A stretch of DNA of 64,000 bases from Bradyrhizobium diazoefficiens. GTDB taxonomy: Bacteria; Pseudomonadota; Alphaproteobacteria; Rhizobiales; Xanthobacteraceae. The stretch spans positions 30,480 to 94,479 of the forward strand of contig NZ_JAFCJJ010000024.1 in NCBI RefSeq assembly GCF_018131015.1, read 5' to 3'. Every line of letters starts with the position of its first letter. Position 1 is the first letter of the stretch. Under the pieces are notes generated by a model, which searched no databases, had not been told where the DNA came from, and saw only the letters and a program-made list of their open reading frames with translations. Positions 44,264 through 53,025 of this stretch are shown here, in pieces. Position numbers and translations under genes: made by a program.

Positions 44264-45826
44264 ATGTCCGATCTGCTTCACGCATCGTCGCCGGCTTGCG
44301 CGCAGACGCTACGCGCGCTGGCGCGCTATCCCGGCCGCACCGCCTTCGCCTGGCCCGGCGGATCGCTGAGCTATCAAGGCACCATCGACCTGATCGGACG
44401 GATCCAGGGCGTGTTCATGCGGCTCGGATTGCAGCCCGGCGCGCGCGTCGCCTTCCTCACCGCCAACCGCGCCGACACCTGGTGCGCCGGCGTCGCCGCG
44501 CAGCTTGCCAGGCTCTGCATCACCTGGCTGCATCCGCTGGGATCGCTCGAGGACCAGCTCTTCCAGCTCGAGGATTCAGAGGCGGACATGCTGGTGGTCG
44601 ATGCCGCCGCATTCCGCGACCGCGGCGGCGACCTCGCGGCGAAGACGCCCCGGCTCAAGGCGGTCTTCACCATGGGACCGGCGAGTTACGGCGTCGATCT
44701 GTTGGCAGCAATCGAGAGCGCGGGACATGCGAGCGCGCAGTGCCTCGCAGGTCTCGACGATCTCTCCACGCTGAATTACACCGGCGGCACGACCGGCAAG
44801 TCCAAGGGCGCGCTGCGCTATCACCGCGAAAACGCGGGAGCGGCCGGCGCAATCCTCGCCGACTTCGAAATCCCGGATGGCGCGCGCTATCTCACGGTGG
44901 CCCCGATCAGTCACGTCGCGGGCACGAAAGTGCTGCCGACGCTGATGCGGGGCGGCACCGTGCACATGCTGAAGGGCTTCGACCCCGAGGCGGTGCTGGC
45001 GACGATCGCCCGCGAGCGCATCAATTTCACGCTGTTCGTGCCGACCATGATCTACGTGCTGCTCGACCATCCCGCGCTCGATGCGACCGACCTCTCCTCG
45101 CTCGAGCTCGTGCTTTACGGTGCATCCGCGATGTCGCCGAGCCGGCTGGTCGAAGGCATCGAGCGCATCGGCCCGGTATTCTCGCAGCTCTACGGCCAGA
45201 CCGAATGCTATCCCGTCTCGGTGCTGCGCAAGGCGGACCATGATCCCAAAACGCCGGAGCTGTTCCTGTCCTGCGGCTTCCCGATCGCGGCCTGCGAGGT
45301 CAGGATCCTCGACGACAACGACCAGGAGGTGAAGACGGGCGAAGCCGGCGAGATCTGCGTCCGCGCCCCGCACGTCATGGCGGAATACTGGAAGCGGCCG
45401 GACATCACCGCCGAGACGCTGAAGAACGGCTGGGTCCACACCGGCGACATCGCGCGCCAGGACGAGCGCGGCTACATGTTCATCCTCGACCGCAAGAAGG
45501 ACATGATCGTCACCGGCGGCTTCAACATCTTCCCGCGCGAGGTTGAGGACGTGCTGTCGCAGCACGCCGATGTCGCCATGGTCGCGGTCGTCGGCGTGCC
45601 CGACGAGAAATGGGGCGAGGCCGTCACCGCCATCGTCGTGCCGCGCGAGGGGGCAAAGCCCGATGCCGACGAGCTGATCAACCTGGTGAAGACGCGAAAG
45701 GGCTCGGCCCATGCGCCGAAGCAGATCCAGTTCGTCAAGCAATTGCCGATGACCGGTGTCGGCAAGGTCGACAAGAAGGTGCTGCGCGCGGAGTTCTGGA
45801 GCGGCCGGGACCGGATGGTGGGATAG
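44264..45826 (+). CDS. AMP-dependent acyl-CoA synthetase
   Basis: 520 residues from ATG 44264 (CGAGGAAACAA upstream; an ATG at 44228 is less well placed). The phosphate-binding loop is YTGGTTGKSKGALRY, the A5 motif is SQLYGQTECYP, the hinge GWVHTGDIARQDERGYMFIL with DRKKDMIVTGGFNIFPREVE, and the catalytic Lys is in GKVDKKVLR. The enzyme activates a carboxylic acid to its CoA ester. Substrate unknown. Neighbours are two nitronate monooxygenases and a thioesterase, which suggests a shared catabolic route. Confidence 0.88.
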   Translation: MSDLLHASSPACAQTLRALARYPGRTAFAWPGGSLSYQGTIDLIGRIQGVFMRLGLQPGARVAFLTANRADTWCAGVAAQLARLCITWLHPLGSLEDQLFQLEDSEADMLVVDAAAFRDRGGDLAAKTPRLKAVFTMGPASYGVDLLAAIESAGHASAQCLAGLDDLSTLNYTGGTTGKSKGALRYHRENAGAAGAILADFEIPDGARYLTVAPISHVAGTKVLPTLMRGGTVHMLKGFDPEAVLATIARERINFTLFVPTMIYVLLDHPALDATDLSSLELVLYGASAMSPSRLVEGIERIGPVFSQLYGQTECYPVSVLRKADHDPKTPELFLSCGFPIAACEVRILDDNDQEVKTGEAGEICVRAPHVMAEYWKRPDITAETLKNGWVHTGDIARQDERGYMFILDRKKDMIVTGGFNIFPREVEDVLSQHADVAMVAVVGVPDEKWGEAVTAIVVPREGAKPDADELINLVKTRKGSAHAPKQIQFVKQLPMTGVGKVDKKVLRAEFWSGRDRMVG

Positions 45827-45831
45827 CCCGG

Positions 45832-45974
45832 CTCTCGTGTCCCGGACGCGACGCAGCACGTAAGTGATGCGGCGCAGAGCCGGGACCCAGCAACTCCGCA
45901 TTCCCGAGCCGCGTGGGCCCCGGCTCTGCAGCGCACCGCCGAAGTGGCGCTGCGCTGCGTCCGGGGCACGAGAG
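45832..45974. repeat. Bradyrhizobium-type inverted intergenic repeat (family B, copy 1)
   Basis: Imperfect inverted repeat. The left arm holds CTCTCGTGTCCCGGACGC and a GCAGAGCCGGGACCC block. The right arm holds CCCCGGCTCTGCAGCGC and GCGTCCGGGGCACGAGAG. It lies at the convergent ends of the synthetase and thioesterase genes, where it may form a terminator-like structure. Confidence 0.7.
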
Positions 45975-45979
45975 TTGCG

Positions 45980-46753
45980 CTACCTTTTCTCGATCACCAG
46001 GCTCTGCACCGCGCGGCCGAAATAGCCCTGCCTGTCGGCGAGCCGCGACATCGCGAGGCCCGCACCGTCGGGGCCGATCCAGGATTCGCCGTCGAGCAGG
46101 ATCCAGTCGCCCACCGGCTGGCGCGACAAGCTGACGGTGAGGTCGGCGTTGATGAAGGTCCAGGCGCGGAAATCCAGCGTCGAGGCGCTGCCGTTGGAGA
46201 AGTCGGAGGCGACCACCGCGCGCATCGCCTGCGATACGGCCTCACCCGCGATCAGCGGATGGTCGACGCGGAACCAGATCGCTCCGGCGCCTGCCTGACC
46301 GAAGCGGCCGCGCGCCGCGCGCATCGAGACCATGCGCACGAAGGGGCTGGTCGCGGCGTGGCCGTCCTCGACGAGCGAATCTTCCGGCGAGGGCAGCGTG
46401 ACCGGCAATTCCTTGACGTCGTCCGGCAGCGCCAGCGCCTGCTGCCTGATCTTGAGCACGGTGGCGCCGACGACCTGCACGCCCTCGGCCAGCAGCTTCA
46501 CTTCACAAAGCTGGATCTTGCGGCCCTCGCGCAAGACCGCGGTCTCGATCGTCAGCGGCGCCACCGGGACGGGGCGCATCAGGTCGATGGTGACGCGCGC
46601 GATGTGCATCGGCACCGGCGTCGCAATGCGCTCGGCCGCCCACGTCACCAGCGACGCTGGTGCCGAGCCGTGCTGCATACGCTTGTCCCATGGCCCCGCG
46701 GCGTCAGGGCTGGTGACGACGCTGTTGCCGTCGACGCGGTAGATTGCGGTCAT
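45980..46753 (-). CDS. Acyl-CoA thioesterase-like double hotdog protein
   Basis: 257 residues. Two hotdog halves are visible: HGSAPASLVTWAAERIATPV and later DWILLDGESWIGPDGAGLAM with SRLADRQGYFGRAVQSL, the pattern of the TesB-like thioesterase family. It hydrolyses or binds acyl-CoA in the cytoplasm. It lies between copies 1 and 2 of the family B repeat and precedes paralogue 2 of nitronate monooxygenase on the minus-strand map. Confidence 0.8.
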   Translation of the reverse strand: MTAIYRVDGNSVVTSPDAAGPWDKRMQHGSAPASLVTWAAERIATPVPMHIARVTIDLMRPVPVAPLTIETAVLREGRKIQLCEVKLLAEGVQVVGATVLKIRQQALALPDDVKELPVTLPSPEDSLVEDGHAATSPFVRMVSMRAARGRFGQAGAGAIWFRVDHPLIAGEAVSQAMRAVVASDFSNGSASTLDFRAWTFINADLTVSLSRQPVGDWILLDGESWIGPDGAGLAMSRLADRQGYFGRAVQSLVIEKR

Positions 46754-46773
46754 GTTCGCACGCTATTCCGGCT

Positions 46774-46895
46774 GGCGTTCCCCGGACGCTGCGTAGCGCG
46801 AAGCGGTACGCTGCTGAGCCGGGGTCCATTCGTTGCAATGGGTCCCGGCTCTGCGCAGCAGCGTTACACGCTGCAGCGCGTCCGGGACACGAGAG
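46774..46895. repeat. Bradyrhizobium-type inverted intergenic repeat (family B, copy 2)
   Basis: Begins GCGTTCCCCGGACGCTGCG and ends CGCGTCCGGGACACGAGAG, with inner GAGCCGGGGTCCATT and AATGGGTCCCGGCTC arms. It fills almost all of the space between the thioesterase start and the stop of the next gene (46899). Confidence 0.7.
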
Positions 46896-46898
46896 CGC

Positions 46899-47867
46899 TT
46901 ACAACGGCGGATCGATCGCCTCGTCGTATTCCTTCTTGAAGCGCGCGATCATTTCGGCGGCGGGCACGATGCCCTCGACGCTGCCGATGCCCTGGCCCGA
47001 GCCCCAGATCTCCTTCCAGGCCTTCGGCTTGGCGCGCTCGCCCGAGGCATCCGTGCCGAAGTTCATCTTCGACGGATCGGAGGTCGGCAGGTTCTCCGGG
47101 TCCATGCCGGCGGCGAGGATCGAGGGCTTCAGATAGTTGCCGTGCACGCCGGTGAAGAGGTTGGAATAGACGATGTCGTCTGCCGTCGAGCCCGCTATCA
47201 TCTCCTTGTACTTCTCGACCGCGTTGGCTTCCTTGGTGGCGATGAAGGCCGAGCCGATATAGGCGAAGTCGGCGCCGAGAATGCGCGCGGCGCGGATCGC
47301 CTTGCCGTTGCCGATGGCACCCGAGAGCGCGATAGGGCCGTCGAACCACTTTCGCGTCTCCGCAACGAAGGCCAGCGGCGAGATGGTGCCGGCATGGCCC
47401 CCGGCGCCGGCCGCGACCAGGATCAGGCCGTCGGCGCCCTTCTCGATCGCCTTGTGGGCGAATTTCTGGTTGATCACGTCGTGGAACACGATGCCGCCCC
47501 AGCCGTGCACGGCCTGATTGAGCTCCTCGCGCGCACCGAGCGAGGAGATGATCATCGGCACCTTGTACTTGGCGCAGAGCTGCATGTCGTGATCGAGCCG
47601 GTTGTTCGACTTGTGCACGATCTGGTTGACCGCGAACGGCGCCGACGGCTTGTCGGGATGGGCACGGTCATAGGCCGCGAGTTCTTCGGTGATCCGTGCC
47701 AGCCACTCATCGAGCAGTTCCGGCGGGCGCGCGTTCAGCGCCGGGAACGAGCCGACCACACCCGCCTTGCATTGCGCGATCACGAGATCGGGCACCGAGA
47801 TGATGAAGAGCGGCGAGCCGATCACGGGGATCGACAGGCGTCCCTTGAACAAGGCAGGCATGGGCAT
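46899..47867 (-). CDS. Nitronate monooxygenase family protein (paralogue 2)
   Basis: 322 residues. FMN TIM-barrel motifs are LSIPVIGSPLFIISVPDLV, LILVAAGAGGHAGTISPLAF, PIALSGAIGNGKAI and AYIGSAFIATKEANAVE. It is clearly related to the protein at 43192-44157 along its whole length (compare CKAGVVGSFPALNARPPELL with CRNGVIGSFPTANCRSTEQL). Likely an NMO-type flavin oxidase with a different substrate preference. The repeat copy 2 touches its 3' end. Confidence 0.86.
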   Translation of the reverse strand: MPMPALFKGRLSIPVIGSPLFIISVPDLVIAQCKAGVVGSFPALNARPPELLDEWLARITEELAAYDRAHPDKPSAPFAVNQIVHKSNNRLDHDMQLCAKYKVPMIISSLGAREELNQAVHGWGGIVFHDVINQKFAHKAIEKGADGLILVAAGAGGHAGTISPLAFVAETRKWFDGPIALSGAIGNGKAIRAARILGADFAYIGSAFIATKEANAVEKYKEMIAGSTADDIVYSNLFTGVHGNYLKPSILAAGMDPENLPTSDPSKMNFGTDASGERAKPKAWKEIWGSGQGIGSVEGIVPAAEMIARFKKEYDEAIDPPL

Positions 47868-48009
47868 TGCGAACGGTCCTCTATTGGCAGTCAGATCGAA
47901 GGTTGGGTGTCATACCAACAAGGCAATCTTTCCACTGTCAAGTATTGCGTTTTGGCGCCATGGCGGATGTCGATACCGCTATTCCAAGTCGCGGAAATAG
48001 CTTCTTCTT

Positions 48010-48032
48010 CACCTCTCCCATAGGGAGAGGTG
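48010..48032. repeat. Perfect 10-bp hairpin downstream of aspA
   Basis: CACCTCTCCC-ATA-GGGAGAGGTG. There is no T-run on either side. It lies 24 bp past the aspA stop, so it may end the aspA transcript or protect its 3' end. Confidence 0.5.
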
Positions 48033-48055
48033 CCATCGCCAAGGCGGCCCCAGCA

Positions 48056-49456
<1,401 letters not shown>

Positions 49457-49483
49457 GAGCGCTCCTTTACTCGCGATGTCGCC

Positions 49484-50008
49484 TCAGTTCTGGCATAGCG
49501 CGCTGGTCACGTAGGTATCGCTGCGACAGTCATCCGGTTTGCGTTGCCGGCCCGGGATCAGGACCTTGGCCGAGCATTTCTCGGCGGCGTCGGTGTTCAG
49601 GCTCTTGCCTTCCTTGTAGCCTTTGCCCTGGCAGAGCTGGTCGGCGGCCTGCTTGCAGTCCGGCGCGCCGTTCGACGAGACCGGGCAGGCGACCCGCCCA
49701 GACACCATGGTCGACGGCTTCGCCAGGCGCGACAAATCGTTCATGGTCTCGCTCGGGCTTTTGATCGGCGGCAGGATCGAGGGCAGCTTGTCGAACAGCT
49801 TGCCCATCTCGTTGAACAGCCCGGGATTGTCCTCGCGCGCCGGCGGCGCAGGCGGGGACGGCGGCGCCTGAGGTCCCTGCTCCTGAACGCCGAGCGCCGG
49901 CGGCGCGGGTTGCGGCCAGCCGGTCGCGCCGGCAGCGAGCACGAATGAAAGCACCGCAAATGTCAGCGTCCCCAGTCGCAGGACCGGATTGCCGGATCGA
50001 ACCATCAT
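49484..50008 (-). CDS. Secreted hypothetical protein with paired cysteines
   Basis: 174 residues. Signal peptide LRLGTLTFAVLSFVLAAGAT, a Pro/Ala-rich linker, then a C-terminal half with five or six cysteines (VACPVSSNGAPDCKQAADQL, NTDAAEKCSAKVLIPG, KPDDCRSDTYVTSALCQN). The pattern resembles short exported proteins of Bradyrhizobiaceae. Role unknown. It lies directly upstream of aspA on the same strand, 27 bp from it, and could be co-transcribed. Confidence 0.6.
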   Translation of the reverse strand: MMVRSGNPVLRLGTLTFAVLSFVLAAGATGWPQPAPPALGVQEQGPQAPPSPPAPPAREDNPGLFNEMGKLFDKLPSILPPIKSPSETMNDLSRLAKPSTMVSGRVACPVSSNGAPDCKQAADQLCQGKGYKEGKSLNTDAAEKCSAKVLIPGRQRKPDDCRSDTYVTSALCQN

Positions 50009-50060
50009 GACCGCGAGCGTATCCGAACCGGGCGCGGCGGCAAAGCGTGTGTTATTGAGT

Positions 50061-50109
50061 GAGCATGATCTTGTCGGAAAACCGCTTCACACTTTTCCGG
50101 ATCATGCTC
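50061..50109. repeat. Common Bradyrhizobium palindrome
   Basis: GAGCATGATC and GATCATGCTC arms enclose CGGAAAA and TTTTCCGG, 49 bp in all. This repeat is frequent in Bradyrhizobium genomes (family recognised from memory). Its right end touches the TAG stop of the DedA/YqaA-like gene (50109-50111), so it is likely part of that gene's transcript end. Confidence 0.75.
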
Positions 50110-50690
50110 TAGATCAGCTTGATCGCGACCACGAAGCCGAGCACCAGCACCGCGGCCCCCAGCGCGACCCACAATCCGAGATGCCGCTCGATCCTGACCC
50201 GGATCCAGTCGCCGTAGCGATTGAGCAGGATCGCGGCGATGAAGAAGCGCCCGCCGCGCGCCACGATCGAGCACAGCGTGAACAGGACGAGGTCGTAGCC
50301 GGCAAAGCCCGACGTGATGGTGACGAGCTTGTAGGGGATCGGCGTCAGCCCCTTGAGCAGGATGATCACCGCACCCCACTCGGCGTAGGAGGCGCGGAAG
50401 GCATCGACCTTGTCGCCGAGACCATAGACCTGGATCAGCCAGTGGCCGACCGAGTCGTAGAGCAGCGCGCCGATGGCATAGCCCACCAGGCCGCCCAGCA
50501 CCGATGTCACGGTGCAGACCGTTGCATAGACCCAGGCGCGCTGCGGGCGCGCCAGCGACATCGGGATCAGCATCACGTCCGGGGGGACGGGAAAGAACGA
50601 GCTTTCGGCGAAAGCCACGATACCCATGATCCAGAGCGCGTAGGGCTTGTGGGCGGCGTCGATGCACCAGTCGTAGATACGTTTCAGCAT
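50109..50690 (-). CDS. YqaA/DedA-like (VTT domain) membrane protein
   Basis: 193 residues from ATG 50690 (an upstream ATG at 50711 adds 7 residues). Features are FAESSFFPVPPDVMLIPMSL, the acidic-proline motif of the VTT/DedA family, and GGLVGYAIGALLYDSVGHWL with LKGLTPIPYKLVTITSGFAG. DedA proteins are inner-membrane proteins needed for envelope integrity and some act as lipid (undecaprenyl-phosphate) flippases. The YqaA branch is less studied. Confidence 0.85.
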   Translation of the reverse strand: MLKRIYDWCIDAAHKPYALWIMGIVAFAESSFFPVPPDVMLIPMSLARPQRAWVYATVCTVTSVLGGLVGYAIGALLYDSVGHWLIQVYGLGDKVDAFRASYAEWGAVIILLKGLTPIPYKLVTITSGFAGYDLVLFTLCSIVARGGRFFIAAILLNRYGDWIRVRIERHLGLWVALGAAVLVLGFVVAIKLI

Positions 50691-50756
50691 GGCGCCGCGA
50701 TGAAGCACCATGGGACGGATTTGTCCATCGCGAGTTTTGTGACGGTCTAGTGGCGT

Positions 50757-51161
50757 TTAGTGGCGCTTGCGCGCGACGCGGCCTTCCAGCGCGACAATCG
50801 GCCGCCTGGCGGCAACGCGCGGTGACCCGACTTTGGGCAGCTTCATCTGCGATTTCGGCAGCTTCTCGGCAATGCCGAGCATATCTTCCCGCCGCGTCAT
50901 CTCGCGCCAGACGTCTTCAGGGCGTACCCCCGCCGAGGCCCAGAGCACAGTCAGATTGTACAGCAGATCGGCGCTTTCCCGGACCACTGCCTGCGAGTCG
51001 CCATTGACTGCATCAATGACGACTTCGATCGCCTCTTCGGCCAGCTTCTTCGCCATTTTGGAGGGGCCGCGCTGAAACAGGCGCGCGGTACGCGATGTTG
51101 CCGGATCAAGGTCTCTGGCCGCGAGCACAGCCAGATATAGCCGCTCAAGCGAATCACTCAT
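50757..51161 (-). CDS. Phosphoribosyl-ATP pyrophosphatase-like protein (HisE/MazG fold)
   Basis: 134 residues from ATG 51161. The MazG-type helical metal site is visible: RGPSKMAKKLAEEAIEVVID and ESADLLYNLTVLWASAGV, where the Glu/Asp residues bind Mg. HisE cleaves PRPP-ATP in histidine synthesis. Here it is not in a his operon and has an extra basic C-terminal tail of about 35 residues (KLPKVGSPRVAARRPIVALE). A HisE paralogue or a nucleotide pyrophosphatase with another role is possible. Confidence 0.72.
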   Translation of the reverse strand: MSDSLERLYLAVLAARDLDPATSRTARLFQRGPSKMAKKLAEEAIEVVIDAVNGDSQAVVRESADLLYNLTVLWASAGVRPEDVWREMTRREDMLGIAEKLPKSQMKLPKVGSPRVAARRPIVALEGRVARKRH

Positions 51162-51211
51162 GGTACTCAAAACTACTCTAAACCAATGGTGGACGCGTTA
51201 ACGCGCGACAA

Positions 51212-51254
51212 TAAAACGAAAAACGGGCCCCCGCGGCAAGGGCGGCGGCCCGTT
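51212..51254 (-). terminator. Rho-independent terminator
   Basis: AACGGGCC and GGCCCGTT arms (51222-51229 and 51247-51254). Read on the minus strand the stem is followed by TTTCGTTTT. It lies 24 bp past the stop of the Gly/Tyr-rich protein and before the HisE-like gene. Confidence 0.7.
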
Positions 51255-51277
51255 ACGGTCAAGACCGACTAACGGGC

Positions 51278-51649
51278 TCAATAGCAGGTCGAAATGTTGC
51301 CTTGGCCGCCTTGCGCGGACTGATAAGGACCGCCGCAACGGTGGTACGGGCGCGGACCGATATAGGAGTCGCCACCGTAGTAGACCGGGCCGCTATCGTA
51401 ATAGACCGGACCACCACCGTAATAACCGTAGCCCGGATCATAGGCATAGGCGTCGCGGGTCGCGGCGATCGCAAGTCCGGTGCCGATAGCACCGGCAATG
51501 GCTGCGCCGGCGAAGGCCGCACCACCGCCACCGTGCCAATGGCGGCCGCCTGCGTAAGAGGCAGTCGGGGCGATTGCGGTCAACGCCACCACCGCAGCGG
51601 TGGCGAGAACGGCCTTGCGGCCGGCAAACCTCGAGAATCGATCAAACAT
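51278..51649 (-). CDS. Gly/Tyr-rich secreted or surface protein
   Basis: 123 residues. Signal-type segment KAVLATAAVVALTAIAPTAS, then a glycine-rich helix (GGGGAAFAGAAIAGAIGTGL) and a Tyr/Gly/Pro-rich part (DPGYGYYGGGPVYYDSGPVY) with two cysteines near the end. Such Gly-zipper and Tyr/Gly proteins are common in the rhizobial envelope. No function assigned. A clear terminator follows. Confidence 0.62.
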   Translation of the reverse strand: MFDRFSRFAGRKAVLATAAVVALTAIAPTASYAGGRHWHGGGGAAFAGAAIAGAIGTGLAIAATRDAYAYDPGYGYYGGGPVYYDSGPVYYGGDSYIGPRPYHRCGGPYQSAQGGQGNISTCY

Positions 51650-51887
51650 GTCCTGGACCCTCCTTGGGACCTCGAATGGTGCCTGACGACAGGCTCATGT
51701 CTTTCAAACACCCGCATGCCATGTTGGGTTCCGCAACCCCAACACAAGCTGAACGGGGATGCGTAATCATGACGCAACCGCCGCTCATCCGCTGTTCATG
51801 TTGAGGTGAGCAGACTGATTTTGGCCGGCTTGGGCACCTTCAACTCAATCGTCATGACACCATGACGGGGCGGGACCGGCGCGACCG

Positions 51888-52934
51888 ATGCTGACATTGA
51901 AGACGATCGTCCTGCGCTGCCTGCTGGTCCTCCCCATCAGCCTCGCCGCGCTGTCCGGGCAGGACATCATGGCGGCCGAGGCCGCAGCGCCGTCGCTGGC
52001 GGTGCACTTCACCTTCGGTCACGCGGTCGATGCGAGCATGGCGCCGTTCTTCGTCGCGGCAAAAGACGGCCGGTTCGGGGCCGAGCATCTCAACGTGTCC
52101 TTCACCACCGCGGCCGGATCCCCGGAGGCGCTGGCGCGCGTCGCCAGGGGCGACAGCGATCTCGCGCTCGTCGACATCAATGAGCTGATCCGCTTCCACG
52201 ACCGGGACGATGCGCAGATCAAGGCGGTGTTCGTGCTGTTCAACCGTGCGCCTTACGCGATCGTCGCGCGCAGGAGTCGCGGCATCCAGCTTTTGCCCGA
52301 CCTCGACGGCAAGACCGTCGGCGTCGCCGACGGTGACCTGTCGATCCGGCTGTGGCCGGCGCTCGCGCACCGCAACGGGATCGACGCCTCTCACGTGAAA
52401 TTCCACAAGATCGGCGCGGCGGTGCGCGAACCGATCCTCTCGGCGGGGCAGGTCGATGCGGTTGCCGGCTTCTCCTATCTCTCGGCGGTGAACCTGCGCG
52501 ACCGCGGCGTGCCGGGGAGCGACCTCGTCGTGCTGCGCTTTGCCGACTATGGCTGCGAGGCCTACGGCTTTGCCGTCGTCGTCAATCCTGCCTTCGCCGC
52601 GGCGAAGCCCGACGCGGTGAAAGGCTTCGTCCGCGCGCTGATCGCCGGCATCGGCACCACCGTGAAGGAGCCGGCGCGCGCGGCGAGCGAGGCCGCCGGC
52701 CGCATGGACGACGCCGACGGCGACCTGGAGCTCGAACGCCTGCGCACCGTGCTCGCCGACAACATCCTGACCGACGAGGTCAGGCGCAACGGCCTCGGCG
52801 GCATCGACCCGGCCCGCCTTGAGCACGCTATCGATCAGATCGCGCAGGATTTCAAATTCCGCAAACGGCCCACCGCGGGCGACGTCTTCGACGACAGGTT
52901 CCTGCCGCCGGTCGAACAGCGGCGGATCGATTGA
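51888..52934 (+). CDS. NMT1/THI5-like ABC transporter substrate-binding protein (orphan)
   Basis: 348 residues. Signal peptide CLLVLPISLAALSGQDIMAA, then a type II periplasmic binding fold: HFTFGHAVDASMAPFFVAAK, FNRAPYAIVARRSRGI, DLDGKTVGVADGDLSIRLWP, VDAVAGFSYLSAVNLRD. This group binds nitrate, sulfonates, pyrimidine precursors or aromatic acids. No permease or ATPase gene for it is nearby (ndvA 91 bp downstream is an exporter), so it may serve a transporter encoded elsewhere. Confidence 0.82.
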   Translation: MLTLKTIVLRCLLVLPISLAALSGQDIMAAEAAAPSLAVHFTFGHAVDASMAPFFVAAKDGRFGAEHLNVSFTTAAGSPEALARVARGDSDLALVDINELIRFHDRDDAQIKAVFVLFNRAPYAIVARRSRGIQLLPDLDGKTVGVADGDLSIRLWPALAHRNGIDASHVKFHKIGAAVREPILSAGQVDAVAGFSYLSAVNLRDRGVPGSDLVVLRFADYGCEAYGFAVVVNPAFAAAKPDAVKGFVRALIAGIGTTVKEPARAASEAAGRMDDADGDLELERLRTVLADNILTDEVRRNGLGGIDPARLEHAIDQIAQDFKFRKRPTAGDVFDDRFLPPVEQRRID

Positions 52935-53025
52935 AAAACGACAGCTTCCGCTGTATCTCGCGGGCGAACCCTGATTAGAATATCGGCCCACCCGGCCTTA
53001 CATCCGCCCCGAGTTCGTCGCCCGC

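Noticed and set aside
48010..48032. Perfect hairpin as a firm rho-independent terminator of aspA
   Set aside because: The T-run is missing on both strands, so it is listed only as a hairpin.
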